DNA of 64,000 bases from Thermogemmatispora onikobensis (GTDB lineage Bacteria > Chloroflexota > Ktedonobacteria > Ktedonobacterales > Ktedonobacteraceae). Of the stretch, positions 44,133 through 52,346 are shown piece after piece. The notes under the pieces were generated by a model, which did not search any database, was not told the DNA's origin, and was given only the letters and a program-made list of their open reading frames with translations. The stretch is from contig NZ_BDGT01000005.1 of NCBI RefSeq assembly GCF_001748285.1, positions 62,001 to 126,000 on the forward strand, given 5' to 3'. Each line of letters starts with the position of its first letter. Positions within the stretch are counted from its first letter, which is position 1. Made by a program: the position numbers and the translations under genes.

Positions 44133-45581
44133 ATGTCACAGAATACGCCCATTACCGTTGCGTATGGGGATGGCATTGGCCCGGAGATCATGGCGGCCAC
44201 CCTGGAAGTGATCAAGGCCGCTGGGGCGCGGATCGACATTGAAGAGATCGAAGTAGGAGAGAAGGTCTACTTGCGCGGTGTGCCCTCGGGTATTGAGCCG
44301 AGCGCCTGGGAGTCCCTGCGCCGTACCAAGGTCTTTCTCAAAGCGCCCATTACCACGCCACAAGGAGGGGGCTACAAGAGTCTGAACGTCACCATTCGCA
44401 CGATGTTCGGCCTCTACGCCAATGTGCGTCCCTGTGTTGCCTACTATCCTTTCGTGGATACCAAGTATCCGGGGATGGACGTCGTCATCATCCGTGAGAA
44501 CGAAGAGGACCTTTACACCGGCATCGAGTACCGGCAGACGCACGACATGGTGCAGAGCCTCAAGCTCATTAGCCGTCCGGGCAGCGAGAAGATCATTCGC
44601 TACGCCTTCGAGTATGCGCGGGCCTACAACCGCAAGAAAGTCACCTGCTTCGTCAAAGACAACATCATGAAGCAGACGGACGGTCTCTTCCACAAGATTT
44701 TTGAGAAGGTGGCCGCCGAGTATCCGGACATCCAGAACGAGACCTGGATTGTTGACATTGGCTCGGCCAAGCTGGCGGATACACCGGAAGCTTTTGATGT
44801 CGTGGTGCTGCCCAATCTGTACGGTGATATTCTCTCGGATGTGGCGGCCCAGATAGCTGGTTCGGTGGGCATGGCTGGCTCGGCCAACATCGGTGACCAG
44901 TGTGCCATGTTTGAGGCCATTCATGGCTCGGCGCCGCGGCGCGCTGGTCAGAACGTGGCCAATCCCTCGGGTCTGCTGCTGGGGGCGGTGCTGATGCTCG
45001 TGCATATCGGGCAGCCGGAGGTGGCGACGCGGGTGCACAACGCCTGGTTGCGCACGCTAGAGGATGGTATCCATACCTACGACATCTACAGCGAGGGAGT
45101 CAGCAAGCAGAAGGTTGGAACGAAGGAGTTTGCGCAGGCCATCATTGAGCGTCTGGGTCAGATGCCGCAGACGCTCAAGGCGGTGAACTACACGGCGGCG
45201 CCGAAGCTGGCCAACATTCAGCACCTCAGTCAGGAGCCGCTGGAGAAGAAGGATCTGGTGGGGGTGGATGTCTTTCTGGAGTGGCGCGGCGGTGGCCCTG
45301 ATCAGTTGGGCGACGCCATCAAGCGGCTGGAGGGCGATGGGCTGCAGTTGACGATGATTACGAATCGGGGAGCGAAGGTCTGGCCCAATGGGCTGCCCGA
45401 GACCTTCTGTACCGATCATTGGCGCTGTCGTTTCCTGGCCGACGATGGGCAGGCCCTACGTCCGCAGCAGGTCATTGCTCTGCTGCATCGTCTGGCCGAG
45501 GCTGGTTTCGACTTCATTCAGACCGAGCACCTCTATACCTTTGATGGGCGCCCGGCTTTCTCGACCGCTTCAGGCGAATAG
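44133..45581 (+). CDS. icd: NADP-type isocitrate dehydrogenase (Thermus/Rickettsia class)
   Basis: A 482-residue isocitrate dehydrogenase converting isocitrate to 2-oxoglutarate in the TCA cycle. It shows VAYGDGIGPEIM, the substrate loop TIRTMFGLYANVRPC, IIRENEEDLYTGIEYR, the metal-binding DVVVLPNLYGDILSDVAAQIAGSVGMAGSANIG, and the coenzyme segment EAIHGSAPRRAGQNVANPSG. About 140 extra C-terminal residues (from about 345) match the extended class known from Thermus thermophilus rather than E. coli Icd. GAGGTAC is near the start. It is divergent from lhgO. Confidence 0.93.
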   Translation: MSQNTPITVAYGDGIGPEIMAATLEVIKAAGARIDIEEIEVGEKVYLRGVPSGIEPSAWESLRRTKVFLKAPITTPQGGGYKSLNVTIRTMFGLYANVRPCVAYYPFVDTKYPGMDVVIIRENEEDLYTGIEYRQTHDMVQSLKLISRPGSEKIIRYAFEYARAYNRKKVTCFVKDNIMKQTDGLFHKIFEKVAAEYPDIQNETWIVDIGSAKLADTPEAFDVVVLPNLYGDILSDVAAQIAGSVGMAGSANIGDQCAMFEAIHGSAPRRAGQNVANPSGLLLGAVLMLVHIGQPEVATRVHNAWLRTLEDGIHTYDIYSEGVSKQKVGTKEFAQAIIERLGQMPQTLKAVNYTAAPKLANIQHLSQEPLEKKDLVGVDVFLEWRGGGPDQLGDAIKRLEGDGLQLTMITNRGAKVWPNGLPETFCTDHWRCRFLADDGQALRPQQVIALLHRLAEAGFDFIQTEHLYTFDGRPAFSTASGE

Positions 45582-45724
45582 CGGCTGGCCGGTGGCCGCT
45601 GGGCTGAGCCAGTGAGCGAGCGAGCGAGCGGGCTGGCAGCTGGTCAGGACTGTGCACACGGGGAGCAGGGGCAGAGGAGTCCTGGAATGAGACTCAGGTC
45701 ACTTCTGGGGTCCTGCTTCCCGTG

Positions 45725-45733
45725 TGCTATTAT
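45725..45733 (+). promoter_or_regulatory. Extended -10 promoter element before osmC
   Basis: TGCTATTAT sits 86 bp upstream of the OsmC start. Shares the CGTGTGCTAT core with the element upstream of icd. Confidence 0.4.
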
Positions 45734-45818
45734 CTTGAGAGAGGCTCTCTTGCCTGTTTACGGCTGAGTCTCAGGAGATGAGAAACGATCTCGATATCTG
45801 CGTAAGGAGGATCTTGCT

Positions 45819-46253
45819 ATGCCAGTTCGCACCGCTGAGGCGGAATGGAAAGGTGACCTGCAAAGTGGCCAGGGTCAGCTGAAGCTGGGCACAGGGGCCT
45901 TTGAGGGCCAGTATTCGTTTAAGACGCGCATGGGTGACGATACGTCGGGGACCAATCCCGAGGAGCTGATCGCGGCGGCGCATGCGGCCTGCTTCTCGAT
46001 GGCTCTCTCGGCGGGTCTGGCGCGCGCTGGCTTTACGCCGACGAGCGTCAAGACGAACGCGCGGGTGCACTTCAATCCCACAGCTCAGGGCTATGTTATT
46101 GGTCCGATCGAGCTGGAGACCACGGCGGTGGTGCCTGGGATCGATGAGGCGAAGTTTCAGGAGCTGGCCAATGAGGCCAAGCAGAATTGTCCGGTCTCAA
46201 GGGCGCTGGCCGCCACGGAGATCCGCCTGCAGGCCAGGCTGGTCCAGCAGTAA
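45819..46253 (+). CDS. osmC: OsmC-family peroxiredoxin
   Basis: A 144-residue thiol peroxidase that reduces organic hydroperoxides. It has GTNPEELIAAAHAACFSMAL with the first catalytic cysteine, and NCPVSRAL with the second, plus the flanking DDTSGTNPEE motif and a central long helix. Length and order are typical of OsmC rather than Ohr. AAGGAGGATC precedes ATG 45819. It follows icd at 237 bp with its own promoter-like element, so it is probably monocistronic. Confidence 0.92.
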   Translation: MPVRTAEAEWKGDLQSGQGQLKLGTGAFEGQYSFKTRMGDDTSGTNPEELIAAAHAACFSMALSAGLARAGFTPTSVKTNARVHFNPTAQGYVIGPIELETTAVVPGIDEAKFQELANEAKQNCPVSRALAATEIRLQARLVQQ

Positions 46254-46752
46254 GGCTTGGTGGAGTCCGGCTTTTTGCCTACTTCCTACTGTTCTTGTCT
46301 GTTCCCTCGCTGAGTGAGGGCAGCGGTCTGTCGGGGGCAGCGTGGTCAAACCGCCTGCTTGTCGGCAGCCGCTGCAAACGCTCGCTGTGTGCTTCTTTCT
46401 CTTGTGGGTATCTCTCTCCTGGTTCTGTTCCCCCTGCTGGCTGGCTCTATTCTGGTGCTTGCCTGTCGATCTGCTGGAGCCAGGGGTGAAGAAGTCTCCT
46501 CTGTGGTTGGAGTCGTGGGCTGAGGTTGCTGCGTTATAGAAGTGGTAGGGAGGTAGTGGGAGTTCGTTGGACGGTGAGAAGGTTGCCTGTAGGGTTCCTG
46601 CTGATTAGCGGGATGATGCGGTAAGATTACAATGAATCACAAAGAGTGTGGTGGAGGGAGGGGTGGTCGGACGGGGACGGAAGGCGCAGCGCAGTGGCTG
46701 GCGTCTGCTCTGCTCCGGCGGGCGGCAGCCAGGCAAGGACAGGGGGTGAAGC
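46254..46752. other. Intergenic region (499 bp) without supportable genes
   Basis: Short open frames exist, but none has a ribosome site plus protein-like composition. A TACAAT hexamer near 46628 might serve as a -10 box for the downstream ROK gene. No repeats or RNA structure recognised. Confidence 0.5.
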
Positions 46753-47634
46753 ATGTATCTCGGTCTTGAGGTGAGTGAACAGGCTCTACGTGGGGCCTAC
46801 TTTCAACAGAAGGAGGTCGTGCTGACGCCGCCGGTAGCGGTGCCGGCCAGCTATGAAGAGCTGCTAGAGGTGCTGGTGCAGCAGGTACAGGAGGCTTCGC
46901 GCGTTGGCGAGGCCATTCGGCGCGTGGGGGTGAGTATTCCTGGCAACTGTACTGAGCGGCGAGTGGTCTGGGTGCCCTCGCTGCCTTATCTGAACGGGCG
47001 CGATCTGGCTGATGATCTGCGGGCGCGGTTGGGGATCACGGTGATGCTGGCCAGCGATGCGCAGCTGGCCTTGCTGGGCGAGATTTGGCGTGGGACGGCG
47101 CGCGATCGGCAAAGTGCTGCCCTGGTGAGTGTGGGAACGGGGATCAATGGGGCGCTGATGCTTGGAGGGCGCATTGTGCACGGGGCCCACGGGAGCGCCG
47201 GGGCGTTGGGCTGGCTGGCCCTGGATCGGCAGCAGGCGCCTGATGCTGAGCATGGCTATCTGGATCGCTATGCCTCGGCTTCGATGCTGGCCTCGCAGGG
47301 ACGTTTGCTTGATCCGCCGCTGTCGCTGGAGGAGATCATTACGCGGGCGCGCGAGGGGCAGGCGACGTGTGTGAAGCTGGTCAATGAGTGTGCGGCAGTG
47401 CTGGGTATAGCGGTGGCGGGCCTGGCGAGCGTCTTTGATCCCGAGGTCCTGATCTTTGGGGGGACGCTGACGGGGGCCTTCGATCTTTTTGCCCCGGTTT
47501 TGCGCGAAGGGCTGCAGCGCTATGGGTCCCCGAGTGTGCGGCAGACGCCGCTGGTGGCCTCACAGCTTGGAGCCGATGCGCCTCTCTATGGGGCCTTGCG
47601 GGCGGCGATGCTCTTGCAGTCGGTGTGGGCCTGA
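46753..47634 (+). CDS. ROK-family protein lacking the zinc-binding motif
   Basis: A 293-residue ROK fold (sugar kinase/repressor family). ASDAQLALLGE and VGTGINGALMLGGRIVHGAHGSAGALGWLALD contain the usual active-site aspartate region and phosphate loops, and DPEVLIFGGTLTG closes the C-domain. Where typical members have CGCGxxGCLE, this protein reads AEHGYLDRYAS, so structural zinc is absent; zinc-free ROK kinases also exist. There is no helix-turn-helix domain, so it is more likely a kinase for glucose or an amino sugar than a repressor. AGGGGGTG precedes ATG 46753. Confidence 0.8.
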   Translation: MYLGLEVSEQALRGAYFQQKEVVLTPPVAVPASYEELLEVLVQQVQEASRVGEAIRRVGVSIPGNCTERRVVWVPSLPYLNGRDLADDLRARLGITVMLASDAQLALLGEIWRGTARDRQSAALVSVGTGINGALMLGGRIVHGAHGSAGALGWLALDRQQAPDAEHGYLDRYASASMLASQGRLLDPPLSLEEIITRAREGQATCVKLVNECAAVLGIAVAGLASVFDPEVLIFGGTLTGAFDLFAPVLREGLQRYGSPSVRQTPLVASQLGADAPLYGALRAAMLLQSVWA

Positions 47635-47717
47635 TGAACCAGAGCAAGGCACTGCAGCGGGTGCTTTGCTTTGCCGGCCAGGGGCGGCTAGGACCTCTTG
47701 CCTTTCGGCGGCGCTCG

Positions 47718-47726
47718 TGCTATAGA
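47718..47726 (+). promoter_or_regulatory. Extended -10-like element
   Basis: TGCTATAGA about 150 bp before the small membrane-protein gene, resembling the elements before icd and osmC. No convincing -35 box. Confidence 0.3.
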
Positions 47727-47877
47727 GAGAAGTGCGATCGATGCTCGGTGGCTGACTGGTCGCCTGTGCGCTGTCTGAGGATCTGGGCCTGCTAGCACTG
47801 TGGGCGGACGGCCCGGCTGTGAGCTGCGCAAGTCAGCGACGGGACGAAAGGAAGCATCTCGGAAAGGGGTGTCTGAT

Positions 47878-48075
47878 ATGGTCTATCCCAGTGTGGGACT
47901 CTATCGCACGTTGGGGGTTCTCGGCCTGGTGGTGACGCTGTTGGTGGTCTGGCTGGGCTGGCAGTTCGAGGTGGCTATTCGTAATGCGCTGCTGATTGTG
48001 AGTCTCTTTTCCCTGGTCATTGCTTGTATGTACTTCCATCTGGGAAATGAGGAGGCGCATGGCGCTTTCTTATAG
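47878..48075 (+). CDS. Small two-helix membrane protein (65 aa)
   Basis: Two hydrophobic helices (LGVLGLVVTLLVVWLGW and ALLIVSLFSLVIACMYF) joined by a short loop, with a short acidic/His-containing tail. No family recognised. ATG 47878 is preceded by AAAGGGG; an in-frame extension upstream lacks protein character. A strong intrinsic terminator follows 48 bp after the stop, supporting a real, separately transcribed gene. Confidence 0.6.
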   Translation: MVYPSVGLYRTLGVLGLVVTLLVVWLGWQFEVAIRNALLIVSLFSLVIACMYFHLGNEEAHGAFL

Positions 48076-48122
48076 TTTAATGAGGGAGGAAGATGGGAAG
48101 GCGGGAAGGAAGCAGACCAGAG

Positions 48123-48174
48123 GCGGACCGGTGTTGCAGCGTGAGCACTGCGGCGCCGGTCCGCTTGCTTTTGG
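48123..48174 (+). terminator. Intrinsic terminator (rightward)
   Basis: GCGGACCGG/CCGGTCCGC stem with an inner GCAG/CTGC pair, followed by TTGCTTTT. Placed after the 65-residue membrane-protein gene. Confidence 0.65.
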
Positions 48175-48314
48175 GGAGGGAGAGCTGTTAAGTGAGTGCG
48201 AGGAGCGAGGGATGGTCAGCCGGTCTGCTTCAGACGGGCGCTGGAGTCGTCGCTGCTCGTGGCGGTCGTGGATGGTTTGAGTGGTCGGAAGGATCGAGCG
48301 GAGGAAAGGGGCTA

Positions 48315-49994
48315 TCACTGCTCAGTGTGGGCCTGCTGGAAGTGGCGGTAGGTCTCGCGTAGCCGGCGGGTGAGCGGATGATCAGGGCCAGCTGAGCGCT
48401 CGTAGATGGCCAGTGCGCGCGCAAGCAGGGGCAGCGCTTCCTCAGAGCGACCCACATCTTTATAGAGAAGCGCCAGATTGTACAGGATAGTGGCGGCGCG
48501 CCGGTCAGTTGGACCGAAGGTCTGCTCGCAGATTGCACGAGCACGCTCCAGCAGAGCAAGGGCCTCGGCCAGGCGGCCCAGATTGCGATAGAGGAGCGCC
48601 AGATTCTGCAGAATAGCGCCGGTAAGGCTCGGGACCGGCTGAGGAGCCTGCTCGCTGAGCGAGAGAGCATGCTCGAAGAGGGCGCACGCCTCTGGAACGC
48701 GGCCCTGACGCTCGTAGCAGAGCGCCAGCGTGTTCAGGGCGGCAATCGTCTTAGGATGGGATGGACCGAAAACCTGCTCGGCGAGCGGGGCCAGGCGTTC
48801 GAAGAGAGGGAACGCTTCAGTCAAACGTCCTGCCCTCAAATAGAGAGAAGCCAGAGACTCAAGCGTAGCGACGGTCAGAGGGTGAGCGGAACCGAGCGCC
48901 TGCTCGCGGATAGCCAGTGCGCGCTCAAACAGAGGTGGGGCCTCCGAGGGACGACCCACGAGGCGATAGGCGAAGGCCAGATCGTGGAGCGAAGCCGCCG
49001 TCTCAGCGTGCTCGGGGCCGAGCACCTGCTCGCGAATAGAGAGCGCCTGCTCAAATAAAGGGACTGTCTCCTGATAGCGTCCGTGCTGGTGCAGATAGGT
49101 GCCGGCCTGCTGAAGCAAGCTGGCTGCGGCGGCGGTCTGCAGCGCTGGCTCCTTCGCGATCCAGGCGGCGCAGTGCAGCGCGTGCGGCAGCAGACCCTCA
49201 TAGAGGGGCCAGTGCTCTGGCTCCTGACCCGGGTAAGCGGTGACCAGGGCCTCGATGGCCAATCGCTGCCGGGCTGTCAGCTCCTCTGCAGGCAACTGCT
49301 CAGGCAGGGTCTCCTGCACCAGCTCATGGAGCTGTAGATTGCCGCTCTGAGGCGCACGGGCGAGCAGACCATCGGCTTCCAGCGCCGCAAGCGCGGCCAT
49401 CAGGGCAGAGCGATCAGCAGCCATTGCGGCCAGCGGGTGTGACACTCGGGCCAGCCCTTCTGTCAGCAGGCTCTCTGGAACAGGGGCAGGCGCCAGGCAG
49501 GAGCAGAAGAGCAGCAGCTCAGCAGCGACGGCGTCGCGCTGGCGAATGCGCTCAAAGAGCAGACGGCCCAGAGCGCAACGGAGACCGCGCTCAACCTGGC
49601 GCAGTCCCTCCTCGGGATCGTCGCGACTGACGAGCGCCAGCCCATCGGCGGGCAGCGGCGTCAGATCGCCGACCACGCTCTCTCTCCACGCGCAGGCGCG
49701 CAGCATAATCGGGAGGAGCAGCCTCTCACCGGCATCATGACGCTGCCGAACCTGCTGCAGTTCAGCAAGGCACGCCGGCGAGACCAGATAATCGGGGCTG
49801 AGCAGAGCCAGGAAGAGAGCAGCACCGGAAGAACCACCTGCGCAGTCAATAGAGGGCGGGCCATCGTCCCCGAGCGCGATCCAACCCTGAGCCGCCAGCG
49901 GCCTCAGCAGCCTCAGCAGGCGCTCGTGCCAGGTGCCATCGGTAACAGTCCCGGACCAGGAAACCAAGACTGCAATCGCGCAGGGCCTTTCCAT
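48315..49994 (-). CDS. TIR domain-TPR protein without an NTPase domain
   Basis: A 559-residue protein. Residues about 5-145 are a bacterial TIR domain (ALFLALLSPDYLVSPACLAELQQVRQRHD, RLLLPIMLRACAWRESVVGDLTPLP); the Glu in CLAEL corresponds to the usual NADase catalytic position. Residues about 150-250 resemble the winged-helix part of NB-ARC proteins (DAVAAELLLFCSCLAPAPVPESLL). At least five kinesin-light-chain-type TPRs follow (for example LFERALAIREQALGSAHPLT). The P-loop NTPase normally between TIR and winged helix is missing, with no sign of frameshift. Possible immune or signalling protein. GGGAGG precedes ATG 49994. Confidence 0.8.
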   Translation of the reverse strand: MERPCAIAVLVSWSGTVTDGTWHERLLRLLRPLAAQGWIALGDDGPPSIDCAGGSSGAALFLALLSPDYLVSPACLAELQQVRQRHDAGERLLLPIMLRACAWRESVVGDLTPLPADGLALVSRDDPEEGLRQVERGLRCALGRLLFERIRQRDAVAAELLLFCSCLAPAPVPESLLTEGLARVSHPLAAMAADRSALMAALAALEADGLLARAPQSGNLQLHELVQETLPEQLPAEELTARQRLAIEALVTAYPGQEPEHWPLYEGLLPHALHCAAWIAKEPALQTAAAASLLQQAGTYLHQHGRYQETVPLFEQALSIREQVLGPEHAETAASLHDLAFAYRLVGRPSEAPPLFERALAIREQALGSAHPLTVATLESLASLYLRAGRLTEAFPLFERLAPLAEQVFGPSHPKTIAALNTLALCYERQGRVPEACALFEHALSLSEQAPQPVPSLTGAILQNLALLYRNLGRLAEALALLERARAICEQTFGPTDRRAATILYNLALLYKDVGRSEEALPLLARALAIYERSAGPDHPLTRRLRETYRHFQQAHTEQ

Positions 49995-50170
49995 TGCCCT
50001 CCCTCACGTCCTGCCTTGCTCAGGGTGCAGCAACGCAGCTAGAGATAGATAAGCGTTAACCGACTGTAACCAGTATATGTAACAGCAGGGAAGAAAGCAA
50101 GAGGCACAGTGGAGGCGTAAGAGCGTGGTCGCCACTCAAGTGGCATAGCGGGAGACAGCCGGGCCCAGCC

Positions 50171-50213
50171 CAGAAGAGCGCCCAAGGCGGTTCTAAGACT
50201 GGGCGCTCTTCTG
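50171..50213. terminator. Perfect 14-bp stem-loop after the acyl-CoA synthetase
   Basis: CAGAAGAGCGCCCA pairs completely with TGGGCGCTCTTCTG around a 15-nt loop, about 37 bp beyond the leftward stop codon. No T-run on either strand; it may stabilise the 3' end or terminate with a factor. Confidence 0.5.
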
Positions 50214-50250
50214 GAGAAACATGGTCAGCAGCCGCTGCTTCTTATCCTAA

Positions 50251-51834
50251 TTAATTAATACGCTTCTCGCGTCCAGCCCATTCGCGTTCACGCAGCACAA
50301 ACTTCTGAATCTTGCCCGTCGATGTCTTCGGCAGGGCGCCGAAGGAGACTGCCACGGGGCACTTAAAATGCGCCAGATGCTGGCGGCAAAACTCGATGAT
50401 CTCCTGCGCCGTCGCGCCGTGGCCGGGCTTCAGCGTCACAAAGGCCTTCGGGCGCTCGCCCCAGGTCGGGTCGGGGATACCGATCACCGCGCACTCCAGC
50501 ACGGCGGGATGCCGCGCCACCACCTGCTCGACCTCGATCGTTGAGATGTTCTCGCCGCCCGAGATAATAATGTCTTTGGCGCGATCGCGCAGTTCGATAT
50601 AGCCATCGGGATGCCAGACCGCCATGTCACCAGAGTGAAACCAGCCGCCGGCAAAGGCCTTCTCCGTCGCCGCGGGATTCTCATAATAACCCTTGGCCAC
50701 ATTATTGCCACGCATCAGCACCTCGCCCATCGTCTGCCCATCCCAGGGCACATCTTGCATCTCGCTGTCGACCACGCGCGCCCGCTCGGCGACCACGTAG
50801 CCCTGGCCCTGGCGCGCCAGCAAGCGGGCCTGCTCCTCCTCGGGCAGCGCGCTCCATTCCTCATGCCACTCGCAGACCGTGTACGGTCCATAGGTCTCCG
50901 TCAGCCCGTAGACGTGGATCGGGCGCATATTCAGACGGCGCATCTGCGCCAGCAGCGTCGGCGACGGCGGCGCGCCGGCGACGGTCACCGTTACCCCGCG
51001 CTCGATGGGGTGGGCCTTCGGATGGTTCACAATAAAGATATGCACCGTCGGCGCTCCGTTGTAGTGCGTCACCCCTTCCTGCTCCAGCAGGTCCCAGACC
51101 AGACCAGGATCGGCCTTGCGCAGGCAGATATGGCGTGCTCCCACAGCGGTTACTGCCCAGGGAAAACACCAGCCATTGCAGTGGAACATCGGCAGCGTCC
51201 ACAGATAGACGCTGCTGCTGCTCATGCCTGTCTCGATGACCTCGCCCAGGGCGTTCAGATAAGCGCCGCGGTAGGTATACATCACGCCCTTCGGGTTGCC
51301 CGTTGTGCCTGACGTGTAATTGATCGAAATCGTCTCCTCCTCGTCCTCCAGCCAGCTCTCCGGTGGTTCTGGCGAACCGGCGGCCAGAAACTGCTCATAG
51401 GGATCGTCTGGCTGCCCGGTGTCATCGATGCGCACCAGCTCGACGCCGGGCAGCTCTAAGGATTCCACCAGTGGCAGCAGCTCGGCGTCGACAAAGAGGA
51501 AGCGTGAGCCGGAATGCTTCAAAATATAGTCGATCTCCCTACTGGTCAGGCGCGTATTGATTGCCACCAGGATGCCGCCGGCGGCGGGCACGCCGAAATG
51601 AGCTTCGAGCAGGGCGGGGGCATTGGGACTGAGGAAGGCGACGCGGTCGTGTTTGCGCAGGCCGGCGGCGCGCAGTTGGTTGGCCAGGCGATAGACGCGC
51701 TCGGCGAACTGGCGGTAAGTATAGCGGCGCTCGCCGTGGACTACAGCCACCTTATTGGGGAAGACGAGAGCGCTGCGCTCCAAAAAGCTGACCGGCGTCA
51801 GCTCGCTGCGGTAGACCTTGGTAGTGGCGGCCAT
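50251..51834 (-). CDS. Acyl-CoA synthetase (AMP-forming)
   Basis: A 527-residue ANL-superfamily ligase activating a fatty or other carboxylic acid to its CoA ester. The P-loop is SINYTSGTTGNPKGVMYTYRG (about 170-190), motif A5 is HVYGLTETYGP, the hinge is GYIELRDRAKDIIISGGENISTIEVE, and the C-terminal lysine is in PKTSTGKIQKFVLRE. It resembles medium/long-chain fatty-acid ligases; the exact substrate is undetermined. AAGGAGGGAG precedes ATG 51834. No beta-oxidation genes are adjacent. Confidence 0.9.
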   Translation of the reverse strand: MAATTKVYRSELTPVSFLERSALVFPNKVAVVHGERRYTYRQFAERVYRLANQLRAAGLRKHDRVAFLSPNAPALLEAHFGVPAAGGILVAINTRLTSREIDYILKHSGSRFLFVDAELLPLVESLELPGVELVRIDDTGQPDDPYEQFLAAGSPEPPESWLEDEEETISINYTSGTTGNPKGVMYTYRGAYLNALGEVIETGMSSSSVYLWTLPMFHCNGWCFPWAVTAVGARHICLRKADPGLVWDLLEQEGVTHYNGAPTVHIFIVNHPKAHPIERGVTVTVAGAPPSPTLLAQMRRLNMRPIHVYGLTETYGPYTVCEWHEEWSALPEEEQARLLARQGQGYVVAERARVVDSEMQDVPWDGQTMGEVLMRGNNVAKGYYENPAATEKAFAGGWFHSGDMAVWHPDGYIELRDRAKDIIISGGENISTIEVEQVVARHPAVLECAVIGIPDPTWGERPKAFVTLKPGHGATAQEIIEFCRQHLAHFKCPVAVSFGALPKTSTGKIQKFVLREREWAGREKRIN

Positions 51835-52346
51835 ACAGATTCTCCCTCCTTATCGTTCCCGTCGACAAGGGGACGGCGCAGGCTCACAGAGAAGCCTGCT
51901 GCACCTTCTTCCCTGGTCTGGCCTGTTGATGCTGCCGTGCTGATGTAGGGGTGGGGTGTCTTGCTGTCTGCATCTTTCCCCCGACAACAGGCCGGCCAGG
52001 CTGACCATAGTTGTTATTGCTTAGTATACATCATGGCAGGTCGCCTTGAACTCCGCTGCCACCCCTATGTCCAGGTAAAGCTCTGTATCTTAGCGTAGGC
52101 TTCTCAAGCCAGAGAAGCTTCGTTGGTTAGAAGGAGGATAGTGCCTCCCTTTCCTAACTGTGGAACTCTGTTCGTAAAGTTGCTCTACTTGAGCAGCCAG
52201 ATATTGACAATCATTATTTATTAGAGTATATCATATACAGGATATTATATATAGGAGAGGCACTCTAAGGATCAAACTCTGATCCTTCTCGATTCCCTCC
52301 TCTTTCTATATATATACGTACTGTCTACCTGCAGCCTACTCTTGCA
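51835..52346. other. AT-rich divergent spacer before the Rhs gene
   Basis: A 512-bp region between the acyl-CoA synthetase and the Rhs gene. It is noticeably AT-richer than the rest of the window from about 52150 to 52320, with a consensus-like promoter (52204-52232). No gene supported; composition hints at acquired DNA. Confidence 0.5.
52204..52232 (+). promoter_or_regulatory. Sigma-70-like promoter for the Rhs gene
   Basis: TTGACA at 52204-52209 and TATATC at 52227-52232 are separated by 17 bp, close to the consensus and facing the Rhs gene. About 115-150 bp of leader would remain. Confidence 0.6.
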
